From: Dryocola clanedunensis subsp. sulfonylureivorans
GTDB lineage: Bacteria > Pseudomonadota > Gammaproteobacteria > Enterobacterales > Enterobacteriaceae
Assembly: GCF_016756775.1 (NCBI RefSeq)
Contig: NZ_JAERMU010000015.1
Coordinates: 56,815 to 120,814, forward strand
Length of the DNA: 64,000 nucleotides
Reading direction: 5' to 3'
Part shown: positions 1 through 12,389 of the stretch, piece after piece
Numbering within the stretch: position 1 is the first letter of the stretch
Layout of the letters: each line of letters begins with the position of its first letter
Made by a program: the position numbers and the translations under genes
The notes under the pieces: model-generated
Database searches by the model: none
Told to the model about the DNA's origin: nothing
Seen by the model: only the letters and a program-made list of their open reading frames with translations

Positions 1-947
1 CTTTTGCTGAGGTTCTGCTGCACGTGCCAGAACAGGGCCTCACGGGCCAGATCTGCACGCCAGTAACGCAAGAGCGCTGCTGAATCACGAATCGGCTGCC
101 ACGGGTTATCCCACATCAGCGACAGGCGATCTTCGCGAACGCTGTCCGTCATCAGACTGACCGGGTCGAGCTTGAGCGGAGAGAGCGTTGGCACCGGGGC
201 TGGCGTTTCACGTTTCCCCTTCAGCGAACCGAAAGTCTTATTAATTTGTTCGGCCACGCTGCGGCTGTCGACGTTGCCCACCACAATCAGGGTCATCGCG
301 TCCGGCGTATACCATTTTTCATAGAATGCTTTGAGCTGCTCGGCATCCACCGGCTGCTTTAAGTCTTGTGCAGGATCGTGGCCCAGCAGCGTAGAACCTT
401 TCAGGCGATAGCGCCACCAGCTGTCCTGGGTATCCATCGGCCAGCTGGCGACCCTATCCTGGGTTTGCAGCGCGGTGCTGACGGTGTCGGGCGTAACGGC
501 CATATTGCCACCGCTGTCTGCAAGAAACGTCAGCGCTTCTTTGAGCAGGTCATTGCGGTTATTCGGCAGGCTGAGATTAAACAGCGTGAAGTCATACGAG
601 ACGATAACCGGCGGCAGAGGGCGCGCCGGATCGGTGCTTTGCTGCCATAAAGAACGCACCTGCAAAGGTTGCAGGCTGCCATGTTGAGTCAGTGCCAGAC
701 GTGGCAAGAAATGGCTGTAGCCGCTCTGCTGGGTACTCTCAGTTAAAGAGCCGGTATTCACCAACAGACGGATTTCTACGCGATCGCTTGGGCGCTGCGG
801 TGTGGCAAGCACCTGCCATTGAAAACCATTGGCCAACTGGCCAGATTGCCATGCCGGGTCGGGCTGAAGAGCTTCTGCCTGCACATTACTGGCGGCGGCG
901 ACCAACAGCAATCCGCCAGCTAAGAGTCGAATTTTGGTGCCCTGCAT
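1..947 (-). CDS. yhjJ: YhjJ, M16-family (pitrilysin-like) predicted periplasmic zinc-protease homologue, 5' part only
   Basis: The first 315 codons are present and the rest runs off the left edge; E. coli YhjJ is about 498 residues. The protein opens with a basic start and hydrophobic stretch typical of a signal peptide (MQGTKIRLLAGGLLLVAAAS), so export to the periplasm is likely. Internal blocks such as LPNNRNDLLKEAL and WYTPDAMTLIVVGNVD are the M16 N-terminal fold and match YhjJ closely. The M16 zinc motif HxxEH is degenerate: at the expected place the sequence reads SHFLPR, so the Glu and second His are missing. I infer a non-catalytic or chaperone-like M16 homologue. No function is firmly known for the family member. 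Start chosen at the only ATG preceding the signal peptide. Confidence 0.9.
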   Translation of the reverse strand, partial: MQGTKIRLLAGGLLLVAAASNVQAEALQPDPAWQSGQLANGFQWQVLATPQRPSDRVEIRLLVNTGSLTESTQQSGYSHFLPRLALTQHGSLQPLQVRSLWQQSTDPARPLPPVIVSYDFTLFNLSLPNNRNDLLKEALTFLADSGGNMAVTPDTVSTALQTQDRVASWPMDTQDSWWRYRLKGSTLLGHDPAQDLKQPVDAEQLKAFYEKWYTPDAMTLIVVGNVDSRSVAEQINKTFGSLKGKRETPAPVPTLSPLKLDPVSLMTDSVREDRLSLMWDNPWQPIRDSAALLRYWRADLAREALFWHVQQNLSK

Positions 948-1114
948 GTGAACCTCTGAGAAACGTTCCTGGTTAAAAAGTGTAACGACGGCACAGAGTT
1001 AGCAGAACTGGCCTTCGCTGGTGACAAAGCACCACTCCGTTTGACCGCAGATCCGCGCAAACGTCACTTTCAAAGAGTAAAAAAGATAAATAGCAGGGGG
1101 GATTATGCCGAGTC

Positions 1115-1143
1115 GCCCGCAGCAAGGGCAAGTCGCTGCGGGC
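1115..1143 (-). terminator. Hairpin downstream of dctA, possible terminator
   Basis: A perfect 9-base inverted repeat (GCCCGCAGC / GCTGCGGGC) with an 11-base loop lies 15 bases after the dctA stop on the minus strand. It lacks an immediate T-run, so it may be a processing or Rho-linked structure and not a classical terminator. Confidence 0.4.
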
Positions 1144-1157
1144 AATTGCGTTAGTTA

Positions 1158-2498
<1,341 letters not shown>

Positions 2499-2567
2499 TT
2501 ACCACTCATGAACGAACAGATACGTGATACACCGCTAATTTGTAAACAATATTGTTAAATAATTGAA

Positions 2568-2585
2568 CTGGCTTGCGCCAGCCAG
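2568..2585 (-). terminator. Probable rho-independent terminator of pdeK
   Basis: CTGGCT and AGCCAG form a 6-base stem just after the pdeK stop; on the minus strand the hairpin is followed by a T-rich tract (TTCAATTATTT). It separates pdeK from dctA, which then needs its own promoter in the remaining 130 bases. Confidence 0.5.
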
Positions 2586-2606
2586 ATAACATTTGCAACA
2601 ATGCCG

Positions 2607-4601
2607 TTACGTTAACGGCGAGGAGAGATAGCGCGCCTCAAAGGCTTCCGGCGGCAACGCTTTAGAGAACAGGTAGCCCTGCGCTATTGTGACGCCTTTC
2701 GCCAGCAGCCAGTCGCGCTGCTCCGGCTGTTCAACCCCTTCGGCTACCAGCTTAAGGCCCAGCGTTTTGGCCATCGACACAATCACGCTGACCATTTCAC
2801 CGTCTTCCGGCAGGCCATCTACAAAGCTCTTATCGATTTTCAGCGCGTCGATGGGCAGCGCCTTCATATGATGCAAATGGCGCAGGCTGGCGTAGCCCAT
2901 GCCAAAATCATCCAGCGCAATCCTTACGCCGGCTTCACGCAACGGTCGCAGAATGCTGACCGCCGCGTCAGGATCGTCAATCCGGCGGCTTTCTGTGACT
3001 TCCAGAATCAACGTGCCCGGCTGGATGCGATAACGCGACAGCATCTCAAGCAGCGAAGGCACCATCTCTTCGTGCAGCAGCTGAAGCGCAGATAAATTGA
3101 CCGACAGCGGCATAGTGATCCCGTGTTTCTGCCATGCAGCCAGCGTGCGGCAGGACTCTTCGAGGATCCATGTCCCTATCGTTACGATGAGCCCGCAGGC
3201 CTCTATCCGCTCAATAAGACCTTCCGGAAGCGACCATTCGCCATCAGGCTGCTGCATCCGCAGCAGGACTTCAGCGCTGACCGTCTCACCGGTACGCATA
3301 TTCACCTGCGGCTGTAGCCAGATAGCCAGCTTCTGACGCTCGAGCATAGACAGGATATCGTGCTCTTCGGTCAGGCGGCGCTGCGCCTGTTCCATCTGTT
3401 CGGGGTCAAAAAACTGAATCTGATTTTTACCGTGACGGCGAGCCGAAAGCGCCGCGGAAACCGCACGACGATAAAGCTGCTCCGCCGTTAACCCACCGTG
3501 GAACATCGCGATACCAATGCTGGCCGTTGGCTTAATCTGCAGGCCGTTAATCGGCATATTTTCGTTCAGCGCGGCCATGACCTGCTTCGCCAACGCCATT
3601 GCATACCAGGAATCCCGGGTGCCGTGCGCAATGATGCCAAAATCGTTGCCGCTCAGCTGTGCCAGAACCATGCTCGGTGGCAGCACGCTTTTTAATTTAC
3701 TGACCATCGTCAGCAGCAGGGTTTCCCGCTGCCCTTCATTGAGGACGCCCGCCGCATCGCTGAGCGTTTCGCTTGCTACAACGATCAGCGCGCTGCTTTT
3801 TTCGTTCCTCACCAGCTGTTCAAGCAGCGCCAGCAGCAGCGCTTTATTTGGCAAATCGGAAACAGCATGGCGCGTGCCGGACAGGCTCATCTCCTGATAC
3901 TGACGAAACGCCAGCTGCTGGTTCCGGTTATAGCTGCGTACCAGCATGCCAATTTCATCGTCACGATGCAGCGGCGGCAGCGTTAACTGATGTCCTTCAG
4001 CATCCTGTGGGCTGAGGTTGTCCAGCTCGCGGGCGATTTTGCGCAGCGGATGGATAATTAACCGGTTAATCGACCAGCTGATCGCCACCGACAGGATCAG
4101 TGCCAGCAGCAGATAGGTGGTTAACAGCGTGGAGATGGTGCTGATGATAAATTTGTACATCCGCCAGGAGTCGGCCTGCAGAACCAGATAGGCCAGCGGC
4201 TGCGGGTTAGTCGGGCGCTCCAGCGAGTAGAGAGGCAAAGAGATCTGCACCGGCAGCTCAAAGAGCCGGGCAATCCACATCGGGATCTGCCGCTCCGGGA
4301 TAAAACTTTTACGCAGTGCCTGAAACTGATTCGGCAACACGACATCCGCCCGGCTGATAATACCGGAAGGTTGAATCTGGTTAAGAATGGCTTCCGCCTG
4401 CGGAATATCCGCCTTCAGAATGGCTTCAGACAGGGGTAAGCGCACCGAATGGGCAATGTTTTCCATCTGGCTGGCGGTGTCGTAGCGACTTTGCTGCACG
4501 AAGTGAAAGAGCTGGACGACGATAAAAATGAAAATAAATACCACGGCGACGGCAGACACCATCGCCATTTGTTTTATCGTTAAGGAACGACTGACTCGCA
4601 A
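2607..4601 (-). CDS. pdeK: PdeK (YhjK), membrane HAMP-GGDEF-EAL c-di-GMP phosphodiesterase
   Basis: The 664-residue protein has an N-terminal membrane segment (about 12-33), a periplasmic sensor region, a second membrane segment (about 155-178), a HAMP linker (about 180-230), a degenerate GGDEF domain (about 240-400, signature SGNDF in place of GGDEF) and an EAL domain (about 405-655). The EAL signature reads EVL, but the other catalytic positions are visible: [29 protein letters not shown] and VAEGVEQ. Phosphodiesterase activity is therefore plausible while cyclase activity is not. Its place beside the cellulose operon fits a role in lowering the c-di-GMP that activates BcsA, as inferred for E. 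coli yhjK. It is transcribed in the same direction as bcsC but separated by about 800 bases. Confidence 0.93.
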   Translation of the reverse strand: MRVSRSLTIKQMAMVSAVAVVFIFIFIVVQLFHFVQQSRYDTASQMENIAHSVRLPLSEAILKADIPQAEAILNQIQPSGIISRADVVLPNQFQALRKSFIPERQIPMWIARLFELPVQISLPLYSLERPTNPQPLAYLVLQADSWRMYKFIISTISTLLTTYLLLALILSVAISWSINRLIIHPLRKIARELDNLSPQDAEGHQLTLPPLHRDDEIGMLVRSYNRNQQLAFRQYQEMSLSGTRHAVSDLPNKALLLALLEQLVRNEKSSALIVVASETLSDAAGVLNEGQRETLLLTMVSKLKSVLPPSMVLAQLSGNDFGIIAHGTRDSWYAMALAKQVMAALNENMPINGLQIKPTASIGIAMFHGGLTAEQLYRRAVSAALSARRHGKNQIQFFDPEQMEQAQRRLTEEHDILSMLERQKLAIWLQPQVNMRTGETVSAEVLLRMQQPDGEWSLPEGLIERIEACGLIVTIGTWILEESCRTLAAWQKHGITMPLSVNLSALQLLHEEMVPSLLEMLSRYRIQPGTLILEVTESRRIDDPDAAVSILRPLREAGVRIALDDFGMGYASLRHLHHMKALPIDALKIDKSFVDGLPEDGEMVSVIVSMAKTLGLKLVAEGVEQPEQRDWLLAKGVTIAQGYLFSKALPPEAFEARYLSSPLT

Positions 4602-5161
4602 GCTTACTCTCCGCTGATTTTATGACCGTCAAACCATTATGTTATGCGGCCTGAGTATACTTCATTGTCAGCAATTTTAGGCATTGACGTCAGAGAATAG
4701 GGGGATTCTGTTCGTCCCTCTGCCCGACTCTTCGGCAGATAACGCTGCGTTTTTTCGCCCTCCAGTCATGCCCGGCCATTTTCCCGCCTGGAAAAGTGCA
4801 GCCTTCCCCGACACGACGGCACAACGAAAATAACATTATTTTTATTTTATTATTCACAATTTATTTTCAAAGCAAGAACAAATAAGGGAATAAAAATAGA
4901 TAATTAGTATGTGAGAAATAATAAAATTCACCCCGCAAATCATTCACTGTAATTATATTAAAAATCCACGATGAATCAGTTGAAATATACCAGGCATCTC
5001 ATATACTGCCTTTTCCTGTTAGCACCAGCCTGAGGCGAGCCTGCCTTTGATTTATCGTTATTCTTTGGCAAGAACTCACCAACAACAATATAACAAGCTG
5101 ATATGTAACGGGAAGATGAAAGGAATCAAGCTATGATTTAGCATCAGCAAAGGTATTTGTC
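4602..5161. other. AT-rich intergenic stretch between bcsC and pdeK
   Basis: This 560-base stretch has no convincing gene over 50 codons. The part from about 4830 to 4990 is strikingly AT-rich (runs such as TTATTTTTATTTTATTATTC), unlike the GC-rich neighbours, which is typical of horizontally acquired or H-NS-bound DNA. It could hold the promoter for pdeK on the minus strand and for the small ORF at 5162 on the plus strand. Confidence 0.6.
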
Positions 5162-5317
5162 ATGTTAAAACACTTATTCAATATATTTTCACGACGCTTA
5201 ATTAATCATTTGCACACCATTACATTCAGCAATGAGGAGGCTTTCTTTATTGGCTTTCTTCTGTCGATGGGTGGCATTATTTCGACGTTTTCACTGCTCG
5301 TTTATCTGTTTCTGTAG
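5162..5317 (+). CDS. Candidate 51-residue single-span membrane protein
   Basis: An ATG preceded by AAAGG at a spacing of 8 bases opens a 51-codon frame ending in TAG. The product begins with a basic, amphipathic segment (MLKHLFNIFSRRLINHL), passes an acidic NEE, and ends in one hydrophobic segment of about 23 residues rich in Phe, Leu, Ile and Gly (from AFFIGFLLSMG onward). That is a plausible small inner-membrane protein. I do not recognise the family. It lies on the strand opposite to bcsC and pdeK in an otherwise empty AT-rich gap. The frame could be chance, but the ribosome site, the clean membrane profile and the lack of a competing gene argue for coding. A role in cellulose control is only a guess from position. 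Confidence 0.5.
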   Translation: MLKHLFNIFSRRLINHLHTITFSNEEAFFIGFLLSMGGIISTFSLLVYLFL

Positions 5318-5357
5318 TTCTTTTCTATCAGAACGTAAACGGTTGTGGATTATTCAT

Positions 5358-5391
5358 CAGGGAGGGAGACAACACGTTGCCCCCTCCCCGT
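5358..5391 (-). terminator. Imperfect GC-rich hairpin after bcsC
   Basis: GGGAGGG and CCCTCCC flank an inner CAAC/GTTG pair just downstream of the bcsC stop. There is no T-run, so termination is uncertain, but it is the only stem-loop at the operon end. Confidence 0.35.
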
Positions 5392-5399
5392 TCACATCA

Positions 5400-8300
5400 T
5401 CAGAAATCAGCGTAAGGCACCAGCGGCTGCGGCGGCATGTCCATATCGCCCTGCCAGCCTGCCATTGAGTAACGCAGGTAAATCAGCGCGTGGCTTGGGG
5501 TGTAATCCTTCGCCTGCTGAATGTCTATCCCGGCGCCAATCGACCAGTGAGAGTCAAGCCTGCGCTCCACCAGCGCTCGCGCGGTATAGCCGAAGCCGTT
5601 GCTGCTGCTGCCGTCCGAAGGAGAATCGCGGTCAGCATAGCTGCCGTCGTTCGGGACCAGGCTCGAAATCGGATAGCGCTTGCCGTCTTTCGATTTGGAA
5701 TAGGACCACGAACCGGAACCACCCAGCTCCCAGGACCAGTTTTCCGTCCGCTGACGCCAGATTATCGGCACCGCAAACGAGACATACTGCTGCGGACTGT
5801 AGTAACCGCCCTGGCCGAGATAGTAGTCACTTAAATCTTTATCGTAATGCCACAGCATATTGGTCAGGCCAACGGTCACCCGGCGGTTGTTCTCGTTGAT
5901 TAGCTTGTAGTAGTAGCCCGTCATGAACCGCACACGCCAGTTATCCTCAACGTTTTTACCCGTCAGAGTATCGGTGCTGAGGCTTGCCCAGATACCGTTC
6001 GCTTCACCTTTATCGTAGCTGGTGCTGATCCCCACACCCGTAGCGCGAACGCCGCCCCACTCGGTCCCGGTATTCGGGTCTTTCTGGCCGGCAAAGGAGA
6101 GCAGGGAGCTGGCAACTGGCCGACGATGAGCATCTACGGTATAGCCCAGCGGGCCAATATCGTTGCTGTAGCTTACGCCACCCACCACATCCACCACGTC
6201 AAAGCCCAGCGGCGTGGTGCCAATATCCGCCTCCCAGGTATTGTTCTTCCAGCCCACCGCCAGGCTCGCGCCGTTGGCCGTCTGATTTGTGCTGCCGCTA
6301 CAGGTGTGCTCGGCACACGTGCCCCAGCTCTCGTTGTAGCCGCCATCGCTGAACGATCCGGCATCCATATTCACATAATCAGTGCGGAACCACATCCGTC
6401 CGTCGCTAAGCGGAGCATCCACCTGCAACATTGTGGTGTGCGCCTTGAGATCCGAATAGCCCGGCGTACCGCTGGATCCCCAGTAGTCATGGTCGAGCGT
6501 AACGTTCACATCCTGCTGGCGATAGAGATCGGCCGCATCGCTTCTGACACCGCGTTTCAGCCAGTCGTCTTTCGTATCGTTACGGGTCAGGCGGGTAAAG
6601 CTGTCGTTGTCTGTCGGACGCGTATCGGTCAGGCCGGAGGAAACCATAGCGTCTTTATAGGTTTCAAACGCCTGTTCCGGCTGACCATTTTCAGCCTGGA
6701 AACGCGCGGCATCGCGCATAACCAGCGCACTTTCCATCGAGGGCGGCTGGTCTTTAGCAGCAGGAACAATGCGCGCAAAGGTCTGCTGCGCCTGGGCCGT
6801 GTCGCCCGTTGCGGCCTGCACGTTGGCAATGCGACGTTCGGTATTGATCGACAAAGGCTCGCTGGCCGGCGCTTTCTGCATCTGAGCAAGCTGCTCGCGC
6901 GCCTGCTGTTTATCTCCCTGCGAGGCGTACTCTTCGGCAAGGCCCAAACGTGCGTCAGTATTATTCGCATCACGTTGCAATACCTGCTGGTACTGAGCCA
7001 CGGCCGTCGCGTGGTCACCGCGCTGTGTTGCCCAGTCGGCAAGCGTGAGATCAATGCGGTCAGACTGCGGCTGCTGTTTCAGCAGCGCGATAGCGTCGCC
7101 TTCTTTGCCGCCGTCGCGTAAACGGTTAGCCGTCTCCAGCACGCGATTGCTTTGCAGACGGTCAGCCAGCTCGTTGATATTGTCGTTCCACTGGCTGCGC
7201 GGCAGGGTATCGAGATGCGTCAGCGCCGCTTCTTCCTGGTTATTGCCAGAAAGATACAGCCCGTTTGCATAGACCTGCTCCGGGTCGGCCGGGCGTCGCT
7301 GAGCAAGACCTCGCATTAGCGAATCGGCTTCGCTGCGTTTGCCAGCGGCGCTTAAATCTTTGCCGAGGCGATAGGTTATCCACACGCTTTCCGGGTCCAG
7401 CTTCAGACGCTGGCGCTGTACTTCTGCGGCTCGCGCCCACTGCGCCTGGCTTTCCAGCGCGGTGGCTTCATTTTCAAGACGATCGTTTTGCAGGCTGCGT
7501 TCGATATCGTCAATGCTGCGGCGCTGGCTGGCGGAAAGACCCTGAATGAAGGCCGTAGCGCGTTCCGGCGACTGGCGGCGATAGACGTTAGCCAGCCCGC
7601 GCACGGCGTTGCTGTTGCCGCTGTCCATGCGTAAAGCCTGCTGATAGTAGCGCTCGGCGGTGGCGTCGTCTTTCTTCGCAACCGCGGCATCCCCGAGCCC
7701 AAGCACCGCATAGCTGTCGGTGTTGTCCACGCTGCGGGCCTGCTGGTATTTCTGCTGCGCGCCGTCAGGGTTGTTGGCCTTAAGCTGGGCATCGCCCTGC
7801 TCAATGAGCAGCCAGTAGCGGTTGGTTTGCAGCAGGCTGTCCCACTTGCCGCGGTTATCGCTCTCGGGATCCAATTTGATTGCTTTTTCGAACTGCTGAA
7901 CGGCTTTCGCGCGGTTGCCCTGCTGCGAATAGGCCTGGCCCAGCGCACCCACGGCCTCGCTGTCGCTGTGATTGGCCGCCACCGCCTTCTGCAACTGCGG
8001 GATAGCCTTGCTGGCGGTGCCGGCGCTGACCGCGGCAAGCCCTTCGGCCCGGGCTTTAAATGCCGGGTCGGCAAGTTTGTTCTGCTGATCGGCAAGCGCC
8101 GCCCGGGCGGCGTCGACTTTGTCGCCTTCGCTAAAGATGCCGAGGAAGCGTTGCAAAGCGGCTACGCTCGCTTCGCTTACCGGTATCTCGCTGATTTGGG
8201 CATACCAGAGATCGGCGGCGTCCTGACGACTGTTGCTCGCCTTCGCCATCTGCTCCAGCACCGCAAATCCTTCCTGGTCGCGGCCATCTGCAAACAGCAA

Positions 8301-8867
8301 ACGTGCCAGATTACCCCGCAGCATGGCATTGCCTGGGGTGGCGATATTCAGCGCTTTGAGTTTATCTATAGCCTGTGCCCGACGGGCAGGATCTTTTGCC
8401 ATCAACGTCCAGTATTCGACGGCCAAATCGCCCTTTGGCGGGTTGCCGTTAAAGATTTTCTCATAGGCTGCGGCCGCTTCGGCGGTGTGGCCTGTGGAAG
8501 CCAGTAAACGGGCTTCCTGGAGTTTCTGACGTCCCTCAGGCGTGGATAACGCCATCGTGGTAGTCGCCTGCTGATATGCCGAAGAAGAAGGTGCCAACTT
8601 TGACAGGCGATCTAACTGTTTCTTTGCCCCGTCGCTGTCGCCCTGACGCAGCAAATAGCGCATCCGCGCGGCGATAACATCGGGATTATTTGGGTCGATT
8701 AACTCAAGACGGTACAGGGCCTGGCGTACCAAATCCTCACGTTTGTTGGCTTCACCCAGCCGCACCTGTTCGAGCAGCTGCTGCTGCGGCGTAACGGCTT
8801 CGGCTGCCAGCGGCATCAGCATCAGCCCGAGGGATAAACTTATAATATTTATTGAGAATTTACGCAT
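5400..8867 (-). CDS. bcsC: BcsC, cellulose secretion outer-membrane porin with periplasmic TPR scaffold
   Basis: The 1155-residue protein matches E. coli BcsC (1157) in length and content. A signal peptide covers residues 1-24 ([20 protein letters not shown], then AAEA). About 700 residues of tetratricopeptide repeats follow, with recurring patterns such as [27 protein letters not shown] and [20 protein letters not shown]. The last 330 residues form a beta-barrel (the BcsC domain) ending in an aromatic residue, YADF, as outer-membrane proteins do. It exports the glucan chain and may bind periplasmic partners through its TPRs. It is the last gene of bcsRQABZC and overlaps bcsZ by 19 bases, so it is translationally linked. 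Confidence 0.97.
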   Translation of the reverse strand: MRKFSINIISLSLGLMLMPLAAEAVTPQQQLLEQVRLGEANKREDLVRQALYRLELIDPNNPDVIAARMRYLLRQGDSDGAKKQLDRLSKLAPSSSAYQQATTTMALSTPEGRQKLQEARLLASTGHTAEAAAAYEKIFNGNPPKGDLAVEYWTLMAKDPARRAQAIDKLKALNIATPGNAMLRGNLARLLFADGRDQEGFAVLEQMAKASNSRQDAADLWYAQISEIPVSEASVAALQRFLGIFSEGDKVDAARAALADQQNKLADPAFKARAEGLAAVSAGTASKAIPQLQKAVAANHSDSEAVGALGQAYSQQGNRAKAVQQFEKAIKLDPESDNRGKWDSLLQTNRYWLLIEQGDAQLKANNPDGAQQKYQQARSVDNTDSYAVLGLGDAAVAKKDDATAERYYQQALRMDSGNSNAVRGLANVYRRQSPERATAFIQGLSASQRRSIDDIERSLQNDRLENEATALESQAQWARAAEVQRQRLKLDPESVWITYRLGKDLSAAGKRSEADSLMRGLAQRRPADPEQVYANGLYLSGNNQEEAALTHLDTLPRSQWNDNINELADRLQSNRVLETANRLRDGGKEGDAIALLKQQPQSDRIDLTLADWATQRGDHATAVAQYQQVLQRDANNTDARLGLAEEYASQGDKQQAREQLAQMQKAPASEPLSINTERRIANVQAATGDTAQAQQTFARIVPAAKDQPPSMESALVMRDAARFQAENGQPEQAFETYKDAMVSSGLTDTRPTDNDSFTRLTRNDTKDDWLKRGVRSDAADLYRQQDVNVTLDHDYWGSSGTPGYSDLKAHTTMLQVDAPLSDGRMWFRTDYVNMDAGSFSDGGYNESWGTCAEHTCSGSTNQTANGASLAVGWKNNTWEADIGTTPLGFDVVDVVGGVSYSNDIGPLGYTVDAHRRPVASSLLSFAGQKDPNTGTEWGGVRATGVGISTSYDKGEANGIWASLSTDTLTGKNVEDNWRVRFMTGYYYKLINENNRRVTVGLTNMLWHYDKDLSDYYLGQGGYYSPQQYVSFAVPIIWRQRTENWSWELGGSGSWSYSKSKDGKRYPISSLVPNDGSYADRDSPSDGSSSNGFGYTARALVERRLDSHWSIGAGIDIQQAKDYTPSHALIYLRYSMAGWQGDMDMPPQPLVPYADF

Positions 8868-9958
8868 GCCTTGCCCCAGTTCGGGAGTAATTCACCCTGA
8901 GCATTAAATCGAAAATGTTTCTGATCCCAACCCTGACCAAAAAGCGTTAACACGTAGTTATAATAGGCGTCGGTCTGCGGTTGGTTAGCCACGACCCGCT
9001 GACGCTGAACGTCAAGGGCGGCTTTATCGCCCTGTAAAAATGGCAGCAGCGAGGCGGAGAATCCCACCGGGCCATCCCCTTTGCGCTCGCTGGTCACCAC
9101 GGTGACATGTTCCGGCGGCAGGCCGCTTTTTGCGGTCATCTGCGCCATCGGCTGCCAGCGTTTAAGCAGCTCGGCTTTGTGGGGATCGTTATCCGCCATC
9201 ATGCCCGCCCACAAATAAACGCGGATTGCGTCATAGCTCCCTACCAGCGGCTCTTCGGGCTTCATCTGCCAGCCCTTGCCTTCCACCCAGTTCACCCAGT
9301 CCGGCGCGAAGCCTTTCGGGGAGGTTTCCAGCAGCAGACGCTGATTGGTTTTCACCATCGACTTCCACGGGCCTTTGTAGCGGGTGACTCGGCTTAAGAC
9401 CTGCGGCGGCAGATAGCTTGGGTTAAAGCGCCACTCCGGCGCATGGTTAAAGCCGTATTTGCCCGGCAGCAGCATATTGCCGAGTCCCGGCACCTTCGCA
9501 ACTTCCTCTTTCGCCACGCGTTTTAACAGCCGCTGACCTAACCGTGTGTAACTCGGTTTATCCCAAAGCCGCCCGGCTTCGAGCAGGCTCCAGACGATCC
9601 ACATGTCCGCGTCGCTGGCAGAATTACTGTCCAGCACCGTCCAGGTGTTGTCGTCTTTGCGGCCCCACTCCCAGGCAGGCAGATGGTCTTTGAGCGAGCC
9701 TTGCGCGAGATTGTTTTCCGTCCAGCGCAGAAGCTGGGCAAACGCCTCTTTGTCATTCGCAGCCAGCGCGAAGAACATGCCGTAGCTTTGCCCTTCCGAC
9801 GTCGTGATCTTCCGCTCATTGCTCGGATCGATCACCCGCCCTTCATCGCTGATATACGCTTTTTTAAACCCTTGCCAGGCAGGCCAGTGACAGGCGGCCT
9901 GCCCGGTGATGGACACGAATAACAGGCCAGTCATCAGCATCCCCATCCGCAATTTCAT
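8849..9958 (-). CDS. bcsZ: BcsZ, periplasmic endo-1,4-beta-glucanase (GH8)
   Basis: The 369-residue cellulase of glycoside hydrolase family 8 has a signal peptide ([22 protein letters not shown]) and the GH8 blocks [12 protein letters not shown], which carries the acid glutamate, and [10 protein letters not shown], which carries the conserved aspartate. E. coli BcsZ is 368 residues. It trims cellulose in the periplasm and is needed for proper export. It sits between bcsB (three-base gap) and bcsC (19-base overlap), the usual order of this operon. Confidence 0.97.
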   Translation of the reverse strand: MKLRMGMLMTGLLFVSITGQAACHWPAWQGFKKAYISDEGRVIDPSNERKITTSEGQSYGMFFALAANDKEAFAQLLRWTENNLAQGSLKDHLPAWEWGRKDDNTWTVLDSNSASDADMWIVWSLLEAGRLWDKPSYTRLGQRLLKRVAKEEVAKVPGLGNMLLPGKYGFNHAPEWRFNPSYLPPQVLSRVTRYKGPWKSMVKTNQRLLLETSPKGFAPDWVNWVEGKGWQMKPEEPLVGSYDAIRVYLWAGMMADNDPHKAELLKRWQPMAQMTAKSGLPPEHVTVVTSERKGDGPVGFSASLLPFLQGDKAALDVQRQRVVANQPQTDAYYNYVLTLFGQGWDQKHFRFNAQGELLPNWGKACVNSQ

Positions 9959-9961
9959 CGC

Positions 9962-12379
9962 TTACTCATCATCCGGGTCGATACGACGACGGCTGAGGAT
10001 ACGCAGAATTCTCCACAGCACCCACGCCAGCAGCACAACGCTTACCGCAGCAAGGAAGGCCAGTAACACCGGATGAGTCGAAAGCGCATACCACAGACGC
10101 TCGTACCACGGCAGATGCCCGACGTAATAGACATCACCAACGCGAATACCGTTAACGCCAGACTCACGAATCACCGCCACCGAGCCGGACATGGCCGCAC
10201 GTTTGCCGCTGTCGTTCATTGCACTGGTCAGGAGTTCATAGCCGCGCGGGCTGTCCGCCAGCAGAGCGACGACGCTACGCTGGTCGTTGTAGGGCGACTG
10301 GAAACCAACAATCGCGGCCATCGGCCCGTCAGACGAGACGGTGGTTTGCGCATCCGCCGCACGGTCGATTTTGTCGGTCATCACGCTTTGCAGCGCGGAC
10401 TCACGCATTGGCGTTTTGACCCAGCTTTTGGCCGCATCAACCAGCAGATCAACGCGCTTATCATCTTTCAGCTTGTCGGGAATGGTGCCAATGATCATCA
10501 GGTCCGCGTCTTTCCCCTGCAGGCTGTTCGCGTCATCGGTAAGCGTCACGTTGATACCCGGGAACCCAGTTTGTGAGCCAAGGGAACCCAGCGCATCCAG
10601 CATCGCGGTAACCTGCGCTGGTTTTGGATCTTTATTCACCAGCACGATGGTTTGCGACAGGTCAGCCATACGGCTGAACGGGAAACCTGCATTCGCAAAC
10701 GAGCGCAGATCCGGCATGGCGATGAAGTGATAGTAGTCAGAGAAGTCGATGGTCGACGCGTCGTCCACAACCACATGGTTTTGCACCGGCTGGTAGGAGA
10801 TACAGTTATCCACCGTACCGCCCGGCATCGGGTTGGTGTAGGAGAAGTTAAAACGTAGCTGATTAACCGCTCCCAGACGCAGCGCCGGAATAGACACGTC
10901 GGTTTTGCCATCCAGCAGCCCCTGCAGAACCGGTAGATGCAGCATCAGATTGTTTTTTGGATCTTTCGGCTCCAGGCTGTAGGCCTGCAGGAACTGATTA
11001 TTGAGGCTGATATCCATCCGTGAACTGTCTTTCATCGGCGGCGAGGTATAACGATATTTCAGATCCATATCGATACCGTTGCTGCGCAGCAGATAGAGAT
11101 CCGGAGGCAGGTTCATGGTGACGCTTATCGCCGTCGGCTCGAGGCCGGTGGACTGCAACTGCTCTTCGTAGCTTTTCAGCTCGCCCAGGGTAACAGGCCG
11201 ATCTGTACGCACCCAGTTAGGCGCATCATATGGCTTACGCGGCAGTAATGGTTTGACTTCGTCAATAGTGACGCTGCTGCCACGGAACAGGACGTTACCC
11301 TGCGCGATACCTTTCGCCGCCTGGACCAGGTCTTTATCGTCACGGCCAAAGACCACCAGCAGCTTCACATACGGGTTGTCCGGGTGCGACATCATCTCAA
11401 TAGTCGGTGCTTTTACCGCCGGATGGTCACGCAGGAAATCAGGGCGCTGGTCGTTGGTAGCAAAGACGATACCGTTGCGTTCAAGAAGCTTGTTATACAG
11501 CACCGGGAACTGCTGGCCGCGCCAGACGGAGCGGGAGCCGAACCAGGAGGCGATGATCCCTGCGGCACGCTGCTGCTCAATATCAGGCGTGCCGGCAAAG
11601 ACCATCGGCAGGACCAGCGGACGGTTGTCGTTACTGTCAAAGAACGGCACCGGGAAGTGAGAAAGGTCATTCTGGACCGGCAGTTTCAGGTAAGTCAGAT
11701 CGAGCGAACTCCCGCGGCTCACATCCATCCACAGCGTGGAGCTGCTCGGGTTTTCACAAACGTCGCGGTAGTGACCCACAAACTGCAGGCGCACGCGGTT
11801 AAAGTCAGTGATATACAGAGGATCGATAGGCAACTGTGCGGTAATTTTCTTACCCAGCTGCTCTTTAGTCACCGGCAATACGCCCATCAGCTCATCATTG
11901 AGATAGACCTTCAGATGCGACTCTACCGGCAGCAGTGAAGGTGACGGGGTGTACTCCAGGTTCAGCAGGGCTTTCGAGACAACTTCGTCACTGCGCATGC
12001 CAAACTCCACGGAACCGTTCGGGTTCATCCCACGCAGCACCAGGTTACCCGGTGCTGGCGCGATCTGCGCGAAGCTCAGTTTCACATTACGGGAAGGTGT
12101 GTTTTCTGCAACAACAGGGGCATTAGCACCTGCCACCCCCGGCATGACCTGGCCGACAACAGGATTGGCATCCGGCGGCGTGGCAGGCGTGAGCGCTTCA
12201 GGCGTCCCTGGCGCCGGGGTGACGACCGCTTCGGTAGCAGGCGCAACGGCCGGAACTGTTGGGGCCGCGGTGGCGGTCGGATCTGTCGGTGTTGCCGGAT
12301 CGGCAGCATTTGCCATCATCATCGGCAGGGCGTTAAGGCCTATTGCCGCTGCGCATAACCAGGATAATTTTCTTTTCAT
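9962..12379 (-). CDS. bcsB: BcsB, periplasmic membrane-anchored cellulose synthase subunit
   Basis: BcsB guides the nascent glucan through the periplasm and is required with BcsA for catalysis. I place the start at the ATG giving MKRKLSWLCAAAIGLNALPM, a clear signal peptide; a longer upstream reading is open but lies over the end of bcsA. That makes 805 residues, somewhat longer than the roughly 779 of E. coli. The difference is explained by a low-complexity Pro/Ala/Thr stretch after the signal peptide (about residues 25-80). The C-terminus has a single membrane anchor (LAFLAAVSVVLLAWVLW) and a basic tail. The gap to bcsA is 10 bases. The carbohydrate-binding and flavodoxin-like repeats expected for BcsB fill the middle. 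Confidence 0.95.
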   Translation of the reverse strand: MKRKLSWLCAAAIGLNALPMMMANAADPATPTDPTATAAPTVPAVAPATEAVVTPAPGTPEALTPATPPDANPVVGQVMPGVAGANAPVVAENTPSRNVKLSFAQIAPAPGNLVLRGMNPNGSVEFGMRSDEVVSKALLNLEYTPSPSLLPVESHLKVYLNDELMGVLPVTKEQLGKKITAQLPIDPLYITDFNRVRLQFVGHYRDVCENPSSSTLWMDVSRGSSLDLTYLKLPVQNDLSHFPVPFFDSNDNRPLVLPMVFAGTPDIEQQRAAGIIASWFGSRSVWRGQQFPVLYNKLLERNGIVFATNDQRPDFLRDHPAVKAPTIEMMSHPDNPYVKLLVVFGRDDKDLVQAAKGIAQGNVLFRGSSVTIDEVKPLLPRKPYDAPNWVRTDRPVTLGELKSYEEQLQSTGLEPTAISVTMNLPPDLYLLRSNGIDMDLKYRYTSPPMKDSSRMDISLNNQFLQAYSLEPKDPKNNLMLHLPVLQGLLDGKTDVSIPALRLGAVNQLRFNFSYTNPMPGGTVDNCISYQPVQNHVVVDDASTIDFSDYYHFIAMPDLRSFANAGFPFSRMADLSQTIVLVNKDPKPAQVTAMLDALGSLGSQTGFPGINVTLTDDANSLQGKDADLMIIGTIPDKLKDDKRVDLLVDAAKSWVKTPMRESALQSVMTDKIDRAADAQTTVSSDGPMAAIVGFQSPYNDQRSVVALLADSPRGYELLTSAMNDSGKRAAMSGSVAVIRESGVNGIRVGDVYYVGHLPWYERLWYALSTHPVLLAFLAAVSVVLLAWVLWRILRILSRRRIDPDDE

Positions 12380-12389
12380 CGCGTTTTCA

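Noticed and set aside
5116..5136. Six-codon frame (MKGIKL) before the small membrane protein
   Set aside because: Too short to judge; no attenuator-like structure around it.
6126..7121. 331-codon open frame opposite bcsC
   Set aside because: Composition is His/Arg-rich as expected for the antisense of GC-rich genes; no family features.
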